Assembly: GCF_002022275.1 (NCBI RefSeq)
Contig: NZ_MSDF01000058.1
Span: 1 to 64,000, forward strand
DNA: 64,000 bases
Direction: 5' to 3'
DNA from: Pseudomonas fluorescens
GTDB lineage: Bacteria; Pseudomonadota; Gammaproteobacteria; Pseudomonadales; Pseudomonadaceae
Within the stretch, counting starts at the first letter, position 1; every line of letters starts with the position of its first letter. Positions 8,408 through 17,222 of this stretch are shown one piece after another. Under the pieces are notes generated by a model that was not told the DNA's origin, made no database searches, and was given only the letters and a program-made list of their open reading frames with translations. The position numbers and the translations under genes were made by a program.

Positions 8408-9847
8408 ATGAAACAAGCAGTTGTCGTCATCCACGGCATCGGCGAACAGCGCCCGATGGACACCCTGCGCGGCTTCGTCGAAGCAATGATCCCGGCAGAC
8501 ACCCCCGACGGCACGCCGTTTTACTGGAGCAAGCCGGACCGCCTTTCACGCAATTTTGACCTGCGCGTATTGAAGTCATCAGGCCGCACCAGCACGGATT
8601 TCTACGAGTACTACTGGGCGCACAAGATGCAGGGCACCAAGGTTGGCCACTTGCTGGGCTGGCTGTGGGACATCTTCAAACGTCCGCGCCGCGACATTCC
8701 CGACGCCATCGTGCCGATCTGGCGCACCACGCGCTGGACGGTGATGGTGCTGTTGCTGCTGATCGCCACCGGCACCCTCGCCACGGCGTGGGGCGCTTTC
8801 AATCACGACACCAACCCCTTCGCGTTCGTGCCGTTGTTGCTGGGCGCCATCGGCCTGGGGCTGCGTTATTCCGCGCTGTCTTACCTGGGCGACGCCGCCC
8901 GCTACCTCAGCCCCAACCCGCAGAATGTGGTGGTGCGTGAGCAAATTCGCGCCGATGGCGTGGCGTTGCTGCGCGCCTTGCACAACAAGGCGGCCTACGA
9001 CCGCATCATCGTGGTGGGCCACAGCCTGGGCAGCGTGATTGCCTACGATATCGTCGGTTACCTGTGGCATGAGCATCACGACCAGTTGACCAAAGTCATC
9101 CCCAGCAACCTTGAACTGGCAGCGCGGTACGCCAAGGGCGAGCCGCTGCAGCCGGTGATCAAGGACGCACTGCACAAGGCTGGCGAAGCCCTCGACGGCA
9201 GTTTGAGCAGCACCTTGAAGTTTCGCGAACTGCAGACCCAAGCGTTTATCGAACAGCGCGACCTGGGCAACCCGTGGCGCATCACTGACCTTGTGACCGT
9301 CGGCAGCCCGATGGCCCACGCCAGCCTGTTGCTGGGCCGCAGCGTCAGCGACTTCAAACAGCGCATGGAACGCCGCGAAGCCCCGGCCTGCCCGCCCACC
9401 GAAGACACCAAGGGGTATGGCTACAACGCCCGCCAACCGGTGATGCTCGGCCAGAAAGCCTTCACCCCGCAGTACCTGCACCACGCGGCAGCCTTTGCCG
9501 TCACGCGCTGGACCAACCTGTACTTCCCGGCGCCGTACGGCCTGTTCGGCGACCTGGTGGGCGGCCCGGTCAAGCCAGTGATGGGCAATGGCGTGCTGGA
9601 TTTGCCTGTGACGGTAGACAAATGGAAAGGCTGGCTCGCCAAGTCCTGGCTCAGCCACACCCACTACTGGAGCGAGCGCGGCGGCGCGCAGGGGTATCTG
9701 GGTTCACTCGGCCGGGATGAACAGGCCATCAGCCACGGCCCGCGGCCTTCAGCAACAGAAGCCTTGCGCTGGGCGGTGGACCTCAAGGGGTTGCGGCGTT
9801 TTCGCCCGGTGGGTGCCAGAGAAACCTTTGTGCCTGCCGAGGCCTAG
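8408..9847 (+). CDS. membrane-associated alpha/beta hydrolase
   Basis: A 479-residue protein starting at ATG 8408 with AAGGA about 11 bases upstream. The frame is open several hundred bases further upstream, but that part is antisense to yfcF. It opens with a beta strand and oxyanion segment (AVVVIHGIGEQRP). Two adjacent hydrophobic segments at about 110-128 and 137-155 follow. The nucleophile elbow GHSLGS has Ser206. The C-terminal half has conserved-looking His and Asp positions but the remaining triad cannot be assigned. The unusual trait is a membrane hairpin inserted between strand 1 and the nucleophile, suggesting a lipase or esterase acting at the membrane. Function unknown. Confidence 0.75.
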   Translation: MKQAVVVIHGIGEQRPMDTLRGFVEAMIPADTPDGTPFYWSKPDRLSRNFDLRVLKSSGRTSTDFYEYYWAHKMQGTKVGHLLGWLWDIFKRPRRDIPDAIVPIWRTTRWTVMVLLLLIATGTLATAWGAFNHDTNPFAFVPLLLGAIGLGLRYSALSYLGDAARYLSPNPQNVVVREQIRADGVALLRALHNKAAYDRIIVVGHSLGSVIAYDIVGYLWHEHHDQLTKVIPSNLELAARYAKGEPLQPVIKDALHKAGEALDGSLSSTLKFRELQTQAFIEQRDLGNPWRITDLVTVGSPMAHASLLLGRSVSDFKQRMERREAPACPPTEDTKGYGYNARQPVMLGQKAFTPQYLHHAAAFAVTRWTNLYFPAPYGLFGDLVGGPVKPVMGNGVLDLPVTVDKWKGWLAKSWLSHTHYWSERGGAQGYLGSLGRDEQAISHGPRPSATEALRWAVDLKGLRRFRPVGARETFVPAEA

Positions 9848-9865
9848 AGTGAATTAGGTTCAAAC

Positions 9866-9954
9866 TGTGGGAGCGGGCTTGCTCGCGAAGGCGGTGTGTC
9901 AGTACCAGATGTAGTAGGTGACACACCGCTTTCGCGAGCAAGCCCGCTCCCACA
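9866..9954. repeat. REP-like inverted repeat, tgtgggagc type
   Basis: An 89-bp palindrome between the convergent hydrolase and DUF924 genes, with arms tgtgggagcgggcttgctcg and the complementary cgagcaagcccgctcccaca. Confidence 0.9.
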
Positions 9955-9987
9955 TTTTTGACCGTGTTCAGCCTAAAGCTACGGAGC

Positions 9988-10536
9988 TTAGCCGGCGAAG
10001 CCGCCGGACTGGAGAAATTCCAGCTCCTGTTCGGTACTGGTCCTGGCCAACACCGCATTACGATGAGGAAACCGCCCAAACCGCTCAATGATCACCGCAT
10101 GCTCCTTGGCCCAGTGATAGGTGTTGGCATCCAAACGTTGATTCAACACTACTGAACGCTGCTGATCCGCCGCATCCTCCGAGTGCTCAAACGGCAAATA
10201 ACAGAACGCGCGCAGCTCGGGCTCTATCAACTGATCAAGCCCGGCATCCACCATGCGCTGGGCATACACACGCGCCAGCGGGTCAGTAGCAAACATGTGC
10301 GCCGTATCGCGAAAGGCGTTGCGCGGGAATTGATCGAGCAAAATCAGCAGGGCCAGCGCGCTCTGCGCCGAGTCCAGCCAGCCTTCCAGCTCACGCCGGG
10401 CCGCCTGCATATGGGTGGCGTAAAAGGTGTCGCGAAAGGCTTGGTCAAAACCATCGTCCTTGGCAAACCAGCGTTTAGGCCCTGCCTGTTTCCAGAACGC
10501 GATCACCGCCTCGGCCGGCTGTTCCTTCATGCTCAT
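9988..10536 (-). CDS. DUF924 family protein
   Basis: A 182-residue cytoplasmic helical protein of the DUF924 family. Typical segments are VIAFWKQAGPKRWFAKDDGFDQAFRD at the start, LALLILLDQFPRNAFRDTAHMFATDPLA in the middle, and PFEHSEDAADQQRSV and ERFGRFPHRNAVLAR near the end. AGGA lies 6 bases upstream of the ATG at 10536; an open extension to 10572 lacks such a site. The biochemical role of the family is unknown to me. It is divergent from the Ni/Co permease gene. Confidence 0.85.
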   Translation of the reverse strand: MSMKEQPAEAVIAFWKQAGPKRWFAKDDGFDQAFRDTFYATHMQAARRELEGWLDSAQSALALLILLDQFPRNAFRDTAHMFATDPLARVYAQRMVDAGLDQLIEPELRAFCYLPFEHSEDAADQQRSVVLNQRLDANTYHWAKEHAVIIERFGRFPHRNAVLARTSTEQELEFLQSGGFAG

Positions 10537-10634
10537 GTTTATTCCTCTGGTTAAACCCGCAGATTTCATCATCGACGCCGACGGAATCCATTAAGTTTCC
10601 TCGATGTGCCGCAATTCAACAAAGGGTTTACCTG

Positions 10635-11693
10635 ATGATCCACCGTCTCGCCCAGGTTTTCAGTGATTCCAACCGTGAAGTGCGCAGCAAGTTGTTTGGC
10701 ATTTATGGGGTGTTGATCGCCATCAACGTCGGCGCCTGGCTCTGGGCGCTGGTAGCGTTCCATGACCACCCGATTCTGCTGGGCACCGCCCTGCTCGCCT
10801 ACAGCTTCGGCCTGCGCCATGCGGTGGACGCCGACCATATCGCCGCCATCGACAACGCCACCCGCAAGCTGATGCAAGAGAAAAAACGCCCGGTGGCAGT
10901 GGGGTTCTTCTTCTCGCTGGGGCATTCGTCGGTGGTGGTGCTGGCATCGATTGGCGTGGCGTTTGCCGCTGCGACCATGAAGGAACATTTTGACGGCTTC
11001 AAGGCCATCGGCGGCGTGATCGGCACGTCAGTCTCGGCGCTGTTTTTGCTGGTGATCGCGCTGATGAACCTGGTGATCCTGCGTTCGATCTACAAAGCCT
11101 GGCGCCATGTGTGTCAGGGCGGTGCCTACAAGGAAGACGATTTCGACCTGCTGCTGGCCGACCGGGGTTTTATGGCGCGGATCTTCCGCCCGCTGTTTCG
11201 CCTGATCAGCCGCAGCTGGCACCTGTATCCGCTGGGTTTTCTGTTTGGCCTGGGGTTTGACACGGCCACTGAAATCGCCCTGCTGGGCATCTCCGCCACC
11301 CAAGCCGCGCAAGGCTTGTCGCCGTGGTCGATCATGGTGTTCCCGCTGCTGTTCAGCGCCGGCATGTCGCTGGTGGATACGCTCGACGGGCACTTGATGC
11401 TTGGCGCGTATGGCTGGGCGTATATGAAGCCGATCCGCAAGATTTACTACAACATGAGCATCACCCTGGTCTCGGTGGTGGTCGCGGTAATCATCGGCAG
11501 CATCGAGGCGCTGGGGCTGATCGCCGATCAACTGGATTTGAAGGGCGGATTCTGGGGGTTTATCGGCAGCCTGAACGACAGCTTCGGCATGCTGGGGTAC
11601 ATCATCATCGGCATTTTTGTCGCCAGTTGGGCGGCGTCGGTGTTGTTGTACAGGCTGCGCGGGTTTGACCGGATTGAGGTCACCCGCACGTGA
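10635..11693 (+). CDS. NiCoT-family nickel/cobalt permease (HoxN/NixA type)
   Basis: A 352-residue inner-membrane protein with about eight hydrophobic segments. The family signature RHAVDADHIAAID (residues 61-73) binds the metal during transport; further family motifs are FFSLGHSSVVV and LFGLGFDTATE. It imports Ni(II) and/or Co(II); sequence alone does not fix the preference. It is convergent with metE, the cobalamin-independent methionine synthase, with a hairpin array between their stop codons. No cobalamin riboswitch was seen in front of it. Confidence 0.88.
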   Translation: MIHRLAQVFSDSNREVRSKLFGIYGVLIAINVGAWLWALVAFHDHPILLGTALLAYSFGLRHAVDADHIAAIDNATRKLMQEKKRPVAVGFFFSLGHSSVVVLASIGVAFAAATMKEHFDGFKAIGGVIGTSVSALFLLVIALMNLVILRSIYKAWRHVCQGGAYKEDDFDLLLADRGFMARIFRPLFRLISRSWHLYPLGFLFGLGFDTATEIALLGISATQAAQGLSPWSIMVFPLLFSAGMSLVDTLDGHLMLGAYGWAYMKPIRKIYYNMSITLVSVVVAVIIGSIEALGLIADQLDLKGGFWGFIGSLNDSFGMLGYIIIGIFVASWAASVLLYRLRGFDRIEVTRT

Positions 11694-11826
11694 TCGTTCC
11701 CACGCTCCGCGTGGGAAAGCAGCCAGTGACGCTCCGCGTCACACAGTGCACACATTCAAGAATGTACGCGACTGACGGGACGCGGAGCGTCCCAAGAGGC
11801 GTTCCCACGCGGAGCGTAGGAACGAT
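11693..11826. repeat. GC-rich array of five hairpins
   Basis: A 134-bp block starting ATCGTTCC and ending in AACGAT. It contains hairpins at 11696-11717 (loop CTCCG), 11726-11742 (loop CTCCG), 11752-11765 (ACATTC-AA-GAATGT), 11777-11793 (loop CGGAG) and 11801-11823 (loop CGGAG). The outer pairs are also complementary to each other, so the whole block is a large inverted repeat. It lies between convergent genes. A second copy is at 33659-33768. Confidence 0.85.
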
Positions 11827-11838
11827 CGGGGGGTGGTG

Positions 11839-14127
11839 TCAGGCCAGTTCGGCGCGCAGTTGCCGGGCCGCAGTGACCATGTGAACCAACGCCGCTTCCG
11901 TCTCCGGCCAGCCACGGGTTTTCAGGCCGCAGTCCGGGTTGACCCACAACCGTTCGGCCGGAATCCGCTGGGCCGCCTTGCGCAGCAGGTTGGCCATTTC
12001 CGACGCCTGTGGCACGCGTGGCGAGTGGATGTCGTAGACGCCCGGCCCAATGTCGTTCGGGTAAGCGAAGGCTTCGAACGCGTCGAGCAGCTCCATGTCC
12101 GAGCGTGACGTTTCGATGGTGATGACGTCGGCGTCCATCGCCGCGATGGACTCGATCACATCGTTGAATTCGCTGTAGCACATGTGCGTGTGGATCTGGG
12201 TCTCGTCACGCACGCCGCAAGCGCACAGGCGGAACACTTCGGTGGCCCAGTCCAGGTAGTGCTGCCACTGCGCCTGGCGCAACGGCAAACCTTCACGGAA
12301 CGCAGCTTCGTCGATCTGCACAATCTTGATGCCGGCGGCTTCGAGGTCGACCACTTCGTCGCGAATGGCCAGCGCCAGTTGACGCGCTTGCACCTCGCGG
12401 CTCACGTCTTCACGCGGGAACGACCACATCAGCATGGTCACCGGGCCGGTCAGCATGCCCTTCATCACCTTGTGGGTGAGGCCCTGGGCGTAGCGGATCC
12501 ACTCCACCGTCATGGCGTTCGGGCGGCTCAAGTCGCCAAAGATCACCGCCGGTTTCACGCAGCGCGAACCGTAGCTCTGCACCCAGCCAAAGCGGGTGAA
12601 CACATAGCCGTCGAGTTGCTCGGCGAAATATTCGACCATGTCGTTGCGTTCGGCTTCACCGTGTACCAGCACGTCCAGGCCGAGGTTTTCCTGCACTTCT
12701 ACGGCGTGCCTGATCTCGCTGTGCATGGCTTCGACGTATTCGGCTTCGCTCAATTTGCCGGTCTTGTAGGACTGGCGCGCCAGGCGGATGGAGGCGGTTT
12801 GCGGGAACGAACCGATGGTGGTGGTCGGGAACAGCGGCAGGTTCAGGCCGGCGCGTTGCTTCTCGATGCGTTGGGCAAACAGCGACTGGCGTTGGCTGTC
12901 CTTGGCAGTGATCGCCGCCACACGGGCTTGCACGGCCGGTTTGTGAATACGCGGCGAGGCAGCACGGGCAGCTTGCACGGCGCGGCTTTCAGCCAGAGCA
13001 GCCAGCACATTGGGCGCTTCTGGTTCATTCACCGCCTGAGCCAGTACCGCCACTTCGGCGCACTTTTGCACGGCAAACGCCAGCCAGCTTTTCAGCTCGG
13101 CATCCAGCGCGTCTTCACGGCCCAGGTCCACCGGGCTGTGCAGCAGCGAGCAGGACGGCGCAACCCACAGGCGATCACCCAACTTTTCATGGGCGTGTTG
13201 CAAGGTGGCCAGAGCGTTTTCCAGATCGCAGCGCCAGACGTTACGGCCATTCACGACGCCCAGGGACAAGACTTTATATGCAGGCAAGCGGTCGAGGATG
13301 GTCGGGTATTGGTCCGGCGCACGCACCAGGTCGATGTGCAGGCCATCCACCGGCAGGTTGGCGGCCAGGCCGAGGTTCTCTTCCAGGCCGCCAAAGTAGG
13401 TGGCCACGAGCTTTTTCAGCGGGTCACGCTGGATCTGGTTGTAGGCGCGTTCAAAGGCGTTTTTCCACTCCTGAGGCAGATCCAGAACGAGGATCGGCTC
13501 GTCGATCTGCACCCATTCCACGCCCAGCTCGGCCAGGCGCTGAAAGATCTGGCCATACAGCGGCAGCAGGCGGTCGAGCAGGTCGAGCTTGTCGAAGTCG
13601 CCGCCCTTGGCCTTGCCCAGCCATAGATAAGTCAGCGGGCCGATCACCACCGGCTTGACGTTGTGGCCGAGGTCGCGGGCTTCCTGCACTTCCTCGAACA
13701 ACTGATCCCAGCCGAGGTGGAACTGCTGGTCTGCGCTGAACTCGGGGACGAGGTAGTGGTAGTTGGTGTCGAACCACTTGGTCATTTCCTGGGCGTACGC
13801 ACCGCCGCAGCAGCTGTCGCTGACGCCACGGGCCATGCCGAAGAGGGTCTGCAAGGTGGCGTGGCCGTCCGCCGGGCGGAAACGCTCGGGGATCACGCCG
13901 AACATCAGCGAGTGGGTCAGCACCTGGTCGTACCAGGCGAAATCCCCGGCGGGCAGCAACTCGATACCGGCTTGTTGTTGCAGCGCCCAATGGGCCTTGC
14001 GCAGGTCACGGCCCACGGCGCGCAGGCCGGCTTCGTCGAGTTCGCCCTTCCAGAACGCTTCCTGCGCTTTTTTCAGTTCACGATCGCGTCCAATGCGCGG
14101 AAATCCAAGGGAATGAGCGACTGCCAT
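11839..14127 (-). CDS. metE: cobalamin-independent methionine synthase MetE
   Basis: A 762-residue cytosolic enzyme, 5-methyltetrahydropteroyltriglutamate-homocysteine methyltransferase, the usual MetE length. The N-terminal barrel starts SLGFPRIGRDRELKKAQEAFWKG. The C-terminal barrel holds the zinc and homocysteine site: VHGEAERNDMVEYF, IDEAAFREGLPLR, HTHMCYSEF (His and Cys ligands) and VNPDCGLKTRGW (third Cys). A TGGAG sits 9 bases before the ATG. It makes methionine without B12. An upstream -10 like TATAAT and a TGAG-N5-CTCA palindrome lie in the leader. Confidence 0.97.
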   Translation of the reverse strand: MAVAHSLGFPRIGRDRELKKAQEAFWKGELDEAGLRAVGRDLRKAHWALQQQAGIELLPAGDFAWYDQVLTHSLMFGVIPERFRPADGHATLQTLFGMARGVSDSCCGGAYAQEMTKWFDTNYHYLVPEFSADQQFHLGWDQLFEEVQEARDLGHNVKPVVIGPLTYLWLGKAKGGDFDKLDLLDRLLPLYGQIFQRLAELGVEWVQIDEPILVLDLPQEWKNAFERAYNQIQRDPLKKLVATYFGGLEENLGLAANLPVDGLHIDLVRAPDQYPTILDRLPAYKVLSLGVVNGRNVWRCDLENALATLQHAHEKLGDRLWVAPSCSLLHSPVDLGREDALDAELKSWLAFAVQKCAEVAVLAQAVNEPEAPNVLAALAESRAVQAARAASPRIHKPAVQARVAAITAKDSQRQSLFAQRIEKQRAGLNLPLFPTTTIGSFPQTASIRLARQSYKTGKLSEAEYVEAMHSEIRHAVEVQENLGLDVLVHGEAERNDMVEYFAEQLDGYVFTRFGWVQSYGSRCVKPAVIFGDLSRPNAMTVEWIRYAQGLTHKVMKGMLTGPVTMLMWSFPREDVSREVQARQLALAIRDEVVDLEAAGIKIVQIDEAAFREGLPLRQAQWQHYLDWATEVFRLCACGVRDETQIHTHMCYSEFNDVIESIAAMDADVITIETSRSDMELLDAFEAFAYPNDIGPGVYDIHSPRVPQASEMANLLRKAAQRIPAERLWVNPDCGLKTRGWPETEAALVHMVTAARQLRAELA

Positions 14128-14183
14128 GACTTACAACTCCAATAGGTACGTTTATGGGACCCATTGTCGACAGACGGCCATCG

Positions 14184-14206
14184 TGAGACAAACTCATTTA
14201 ATTATA
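14184..14206 (-). promoter_or_regulatory. candidate metE promoter and MetR-like palindrome
   Basis: On the minus strand a TATAAT hexamer (14206 to 14201) is followed by TGAG-N5-CTCA (14196 to 14184). The latter resembles the MetR half-site pair TGAA-N5-TTCA with changes in both arms. Its position downstream of the -10 is unusual for an activator site. No convincing -35 is visible. Low confidence. Confidence 0.3.
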
Positions 14207-14224
14207 GATGATCACAAAATCTCC

Positions 14225-14830
14225 TCATGTTGAGACGGCATGCAAATAGAACGCGTGGAACATGAAACAGGCGCACGCAGCCAGTGCCAGCCCCATGCAG
14301 CGGTTAAACACCACGAACGCCGACGCGCCGGTGATCCTGCGGCCCAACACCGCGCCGAGCAACGCATACACCCACGGCGCACCGACGGCACCCAGGCCCA
14401 GAAGCACCGACACCCCGGCGATCGAAGCCCCGGTAATATGCGCCGCCGGCAGCATCACACTTGTAATCGGCAGCACCGCCACGATGCCCTTGGGGTTGAG
14501 CAACTGGATCACCAGGCCATTCCAGAACGTGAGGGCTTTGGCGGGCGCGTGTGAAGGTTCTTCAACCACCGGCCGTGCGGTGAACACCTGCCACGCGAGG
14601 TACAAGGTGTACAGCCCGCCCGCCAGGGAAATGTATGGCAGTGCCGCCTGGGAGATGACGGCCTCACCGGTGTAGCCAAACAGCACGAACAGCAACAGCA
14701 TCGCGCAGCCCACGCCGATAAAGAACCCGGTGGAGCGGCGAAACTTGCCGGTGAGCCCGGCATTGAGCCCCATGAAGTTCACCGGGCCGGGGCTGTACAT
14801 GACGCTGAAGGCGTAGAGAAAGATGTCCAT
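14225..14830 (-). CDS. LysE/RhtB-family amino-acid exporter
   Basis: A 201-residue inner-membrane protein with about six hydrophobic segments. The family signature SPGPVNFMGLNAGLTG is at residues 13-28, and NPKGIVAVLP is present in the middle. Members export amino acids or similar metabolites by proton exchange. It lies upstream of metE on the same strand with a 97-bp gap that holds a likely separate metE promoter. The substrate cannot be read. Confidence 0.85.
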   Translation of the reverse strand: MDIFLYAFSVMYSPGPVNFMGLNAGLTGKFRRSTGFFIGVGCAMLLLFVLFGYTGEAVISQAALPYISLAGGLYTLYLAWQVFTARPVVEEPSHAPAKALTFWNGLVIQLLNPKGIVAVLPITSVMLPAAHITGASIAGVSVLLGLGAVGAPWVYALLGAVLGRRITGASAFVVFNRCMGLALAACACFMFHAFYLHAVST

Positions 14831-14972
14831 GAAGCAACCCGCAGTAGAAGAAGGTCCGGCGAGTCTACTGAGGGGTTTGCGCTGAATCTTGTACGTTTGT
14901 GGTCACCACCGCTGGCACCGCCCCTGAGATTACGCCTACCATGTAATGACTTGCCGCCTTAGACAGTGACCC

Positions 14973-16616
14973 ATGCTCAAAGCCAGTCTGCGTACTCACC
15001 TGACCTTGTGGTTTGCCGGTTTATCCTTACTCATCCTGCTCATCGTAGGCTTCTACGTCGGGCATATCGCCACCGAACAGGTCAAGCAGGCCAGCGGTAA
15101 TGCCCTGCTCAGCACCGCGCGCTCGAGTGCCGCGCTGCTGGCCGTGCAGTTGCGCGAGCGTCAGCTGGAAGTGTCGCTGCTGAGCAAGGCGCCGCTGTTT
15201 CGTCGGGGTGACCTGGACGCGCCCGACGTGATGACGCTGATGGAACTCCGCACCCAGTCGCGCGCCGAGTACGCGTGGATGGGCGTGGCCGACGCCGAAG
15301 GCCGTGTGCGCCAGGCAGTGAATGGCTTGCTGGTCAATCAGTCGGTTGCACAGCGCCCGTGGTTCCAGGCCGGCCTGCGCGGCGAGTACACCGGTGATCC
15401 CCATGAAGCGGTACTGCTCGCCAAGTTGCTGCCTGGCTCAGCGAATGGCGAGCCGTTGCGCTTTATCGACTTCGCCGCGCCGATCCGCAACGCCAACGGC
15501 GAGACGATTGGCGTGCTCGGCGCCCACGCACACTGGAGCTGGGTGACGCAGATTGTTGATTCGGCGGTGATGCAAAAAGACGCCGCCCCCGACATTCAAG
15601 CGCTGATCATCGATTTCGACGGCAAGGTGCTCTACCCCGAGATTCTCGCCGGCCAGCAAATGCTCAAAGGCAGCCTGGACTCGCCTTCCGGCTGGACCAC
15701 CGGCAACGGTTACGTCACGGCCTCGGTCGCCGTGCCGAGCCCGTCCAACGCCAGCCTGCCCTGGTACATCGTGGTGCGCCAGCCGCTGGACATCGCGCTG
15801 CAACCGGCGCGGGTGCTGCTGTATAAATTGCTGATCCTTGGCGTGCTGGCCGCCATCCTGATTACCGTGGTGGCTTACTACCTGTCGCTGACGTTGAGCA
15901 AACCGATTGAGCGGCTGGCCCGCTCGGCCAAGCAGGTGCAGGAGCAAAAGCCAGGCGCGGTATTTGCCCAGGAGCATTCGGTGCTGGAAATCGCCCAGCT
16001 GGGCCAGTCCATTAGCAGCATGACCCAGTCACTGCTGAGTAAGGAACGCGAGCTGCAAGAAGCCAACGCGTCCCTGGAAGCCACCGTGCTGCAGCGCACC
16101 GCCGACCTCACCCAGGCCAATGCCGACCTGCTCAAACTGGCCACCCACGATGCGCTGACCGGCGTTTACAACCGCCGCCGCTTCGACGAGAAACTCGCCG
16201 AAAACAGCCTGCTGTTCCAGCGCACCGGCCGCACCTTCGCCTTGCTGTTGATCGACGCCGACTACTTCAAACGCGTCAACGACACCTACGGCCACGCAGT
16301 CGGTGATGACGTGCTGTGCCAACTGGCGGCGCTGATCGAAACCACCACCCGCGCCACGGATTTTGTGGCGCGTTACGGCGGTGAAGAGTTCGCGGTGCTG
16401 CTGCCGGAAGTCAAAGAGCCGGACACCCCGGAGGTGGTCGCCGAAAAAATCCGGGTTGCCGTCGCAGCCGCTCGCTTTCCGAGCGTGGGCCAGGTGACCG
16501 TGAGTATCGGGGTTGGCGTGGCCGAGCCGTCGGATCGAGATTCATCGGCACTGCTCAAGCGCGCGGACATGCGCTTGTATGAAGCCAAGGCGGCGGGCCG
16601 AAATCAGGTGGCGTAA
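14973..16616 (+). CDS. membrane-bound diguanylate cyclase (dCache-like sensor, HAMP, GGDEF)
   Basis: A 547-residue protein that should make cyclic di-GMP. One transmembrane helix lies at about residues 12-32 and a second at about 287-308, with a periplasmic domain of dCache type between them (SQRPW-like VAQRPWFQAGLRGE, IDFDGKVLYPE). HAMP and a coiled-coil linker follow (ERELQEANASLEATVLQRT). The GGDEF domain has the active loop RYGGEEF (GGEEF at 469-473). An RxxD inhibitory site (RATD, 460-463) stands five residues before it, so product feedback is expected. Start is the first ATG and precedes the first helix. Its external signal is unknown. Confidence 0.92.
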   Translation: MLKASLRTHLTLWFAGLSLLILLIVGFYVGHIATEQVKQASGNALLSTARSSAALLAVQLRERQLEVSLLSKAPLFRRGDLDAPDVMTLMELRTQSRAEYAWMGVADAEGRVRQAVNGLLVNQSVAQRPWFQAGLRGEYTGDPHEAVLLAKLLPGSANGEPLRFIDFAAPIRNANGETIGVLGAHAHWSWVTQIVDSAVMQKDAAPDIQALIIDFDGKVLYPEILAGQQMLKGSLDSPSGWTTGNGYVTASVAVPSPSNASLPWYIVVRQPLDIALQPARVLLYKLLILGVLAAILITVVAYYLSLTLSKPIERLARSAKQVQEQKPGAVFAQEHSVLEIAQLGQSISSMTQSLLSKERELQEANASLEATVLQRTADLTQANADLLKLATHDALTGVYNRRRFDEKLAENSLLFQRTGRTFALLLIDADYFKRVNDTYGHAVGDDVLCQLAALIETTTRATDFVARYGGEEFAVLLPEVKEPDTPEVVAEKIRVAVAAARFPSVGQVTVSIGVGVAEPSDRDSSALLKRADMRLYEAKAAGRNQVA

Positions 16617-16716
16617 ACCTAGCGATTTGCTTATCACTGAAATATCCACCCGCGCCTGTATCAGCACCCCGCCGCTTTCCATAATGGCGCTTCCCGAATC
16701 CCCAGGAAGCCCATTC

Positions 16717-16827
16717 ATGCAACCGCTGCCCGTTCTACTGGCACACGCGACTGCGCTCGTCTTCACCCTGCTCTGCATGGGTAGCCTGGCGCTGTTGCTG
16801 GCGTACTTCGGCCACCTGATTTTCTAA
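16717..16827 (+). CDS. hydrophobic micro-protein (36 aa), putative
   Basis: A 36-residue frame with AGGA 9 bases before its ATG. The product is a single hydrophobic stretch (MQPLPVLLAHATALVF then TLLCMGSLALLLAYFGHLIF), a possible one-helix membrane peptide. Its last 15 codons have a diverged, startless copy at about 17025-17070, where the stop is lost. Whether it is translated is unknown. Other explanation: chance open frame. Confidence 0.4.
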   Translation: MQPLPVLLAHATALVFTLLCMGSLALLLAYFGHLIF

Positions 16828-16854
16828 CCGCCCACCTGTGGCCAGCAGGCTTCT

Positions 16855-16988
16855 TGTGGCGAGCGGGCTTGCCCCGCGTTGGGCTGCGCAGCAGCCCCAT
16901 TCAGGATCAACGCGGTGTGCCAGACATATCAGGGGGCATGGTTTTGGGGCCGCTTCGCAGCCCAACGCGGGCAAGCCCGCTCGCCACA
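16855..16988. repeat. REP-like inverted repeat, tgtggcgag type, copy 1
   Basis: A 134-bp palindrome (TGTGGCGAGCGGGCTTGCCC ... GCAAGCCCGCTCGCCACA) with an inner second stem gggctgcgcagcagcccc / ggggccgcttcgcagccc. It differs by one base from the copy at 17081-17214. Confidence 0.9.
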
Positions 16989-17024
16989 GGGGATGTGCGC
17001 TAGGCCTCAGCCTGCTCGGGATTG

Positions 17025-17070
17025 TTAGCCTGGCACTTTTGCTCGCGTGCCTGGGCCACCTGATTTTCCA
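17025..17070 (+). pseudogene. diverged startless copy of the 16717 micro-ORF tail
   Basis: The stretch encodes VSLALLLACLGHLIF in frame, matching GSLALLLAYFGHLIF at the end of the 36-residue frame. Here the stop is replaced by a CAG codon and no in-frame start with a ribosome site precedes it. With the following REP it forms the second unit of a tandem duplication. Confidence 0.5.
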
Positions 17071-17080
17071 GCCGATCACT

Positions 17081-17214
17081 TGTGGCGAGCGGGCTTGCCC
17101 CGCGTTGGGCTGCGCAGCAGCCCCATTCAGGCTCAACGCGGTGTGCCAGACATATCAGGGGGCATGGTTTTGGGGCCGCTTCGCAGCCCAACGCGGGCAA
17201 GCCCGCTCGCCACA
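17081..17214. repeat. REP-like inverted repeat, tgtggcgag type, copy 2
   Basis: 134 bp, identical to 16855-16988 except one base (A to C in the centre). It abuts the 3' end of the convergent phosphodiesterase gene. Confidence 0.9.
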
Positions 17215-17222
17215 GGCAGGCC

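Noticed and set aside
12184..13626. 480-codon open frame antisense to metE
   Set aside because: It mirrors the codon periodicity of metE in GC-rich DNA; the product has no recognisable family and the sense gene is certain.
14128..14224. Cobalamin riboswitch before metE
   Set aside because: The 97-bp leader is too short and has no B12-box-like sequence.
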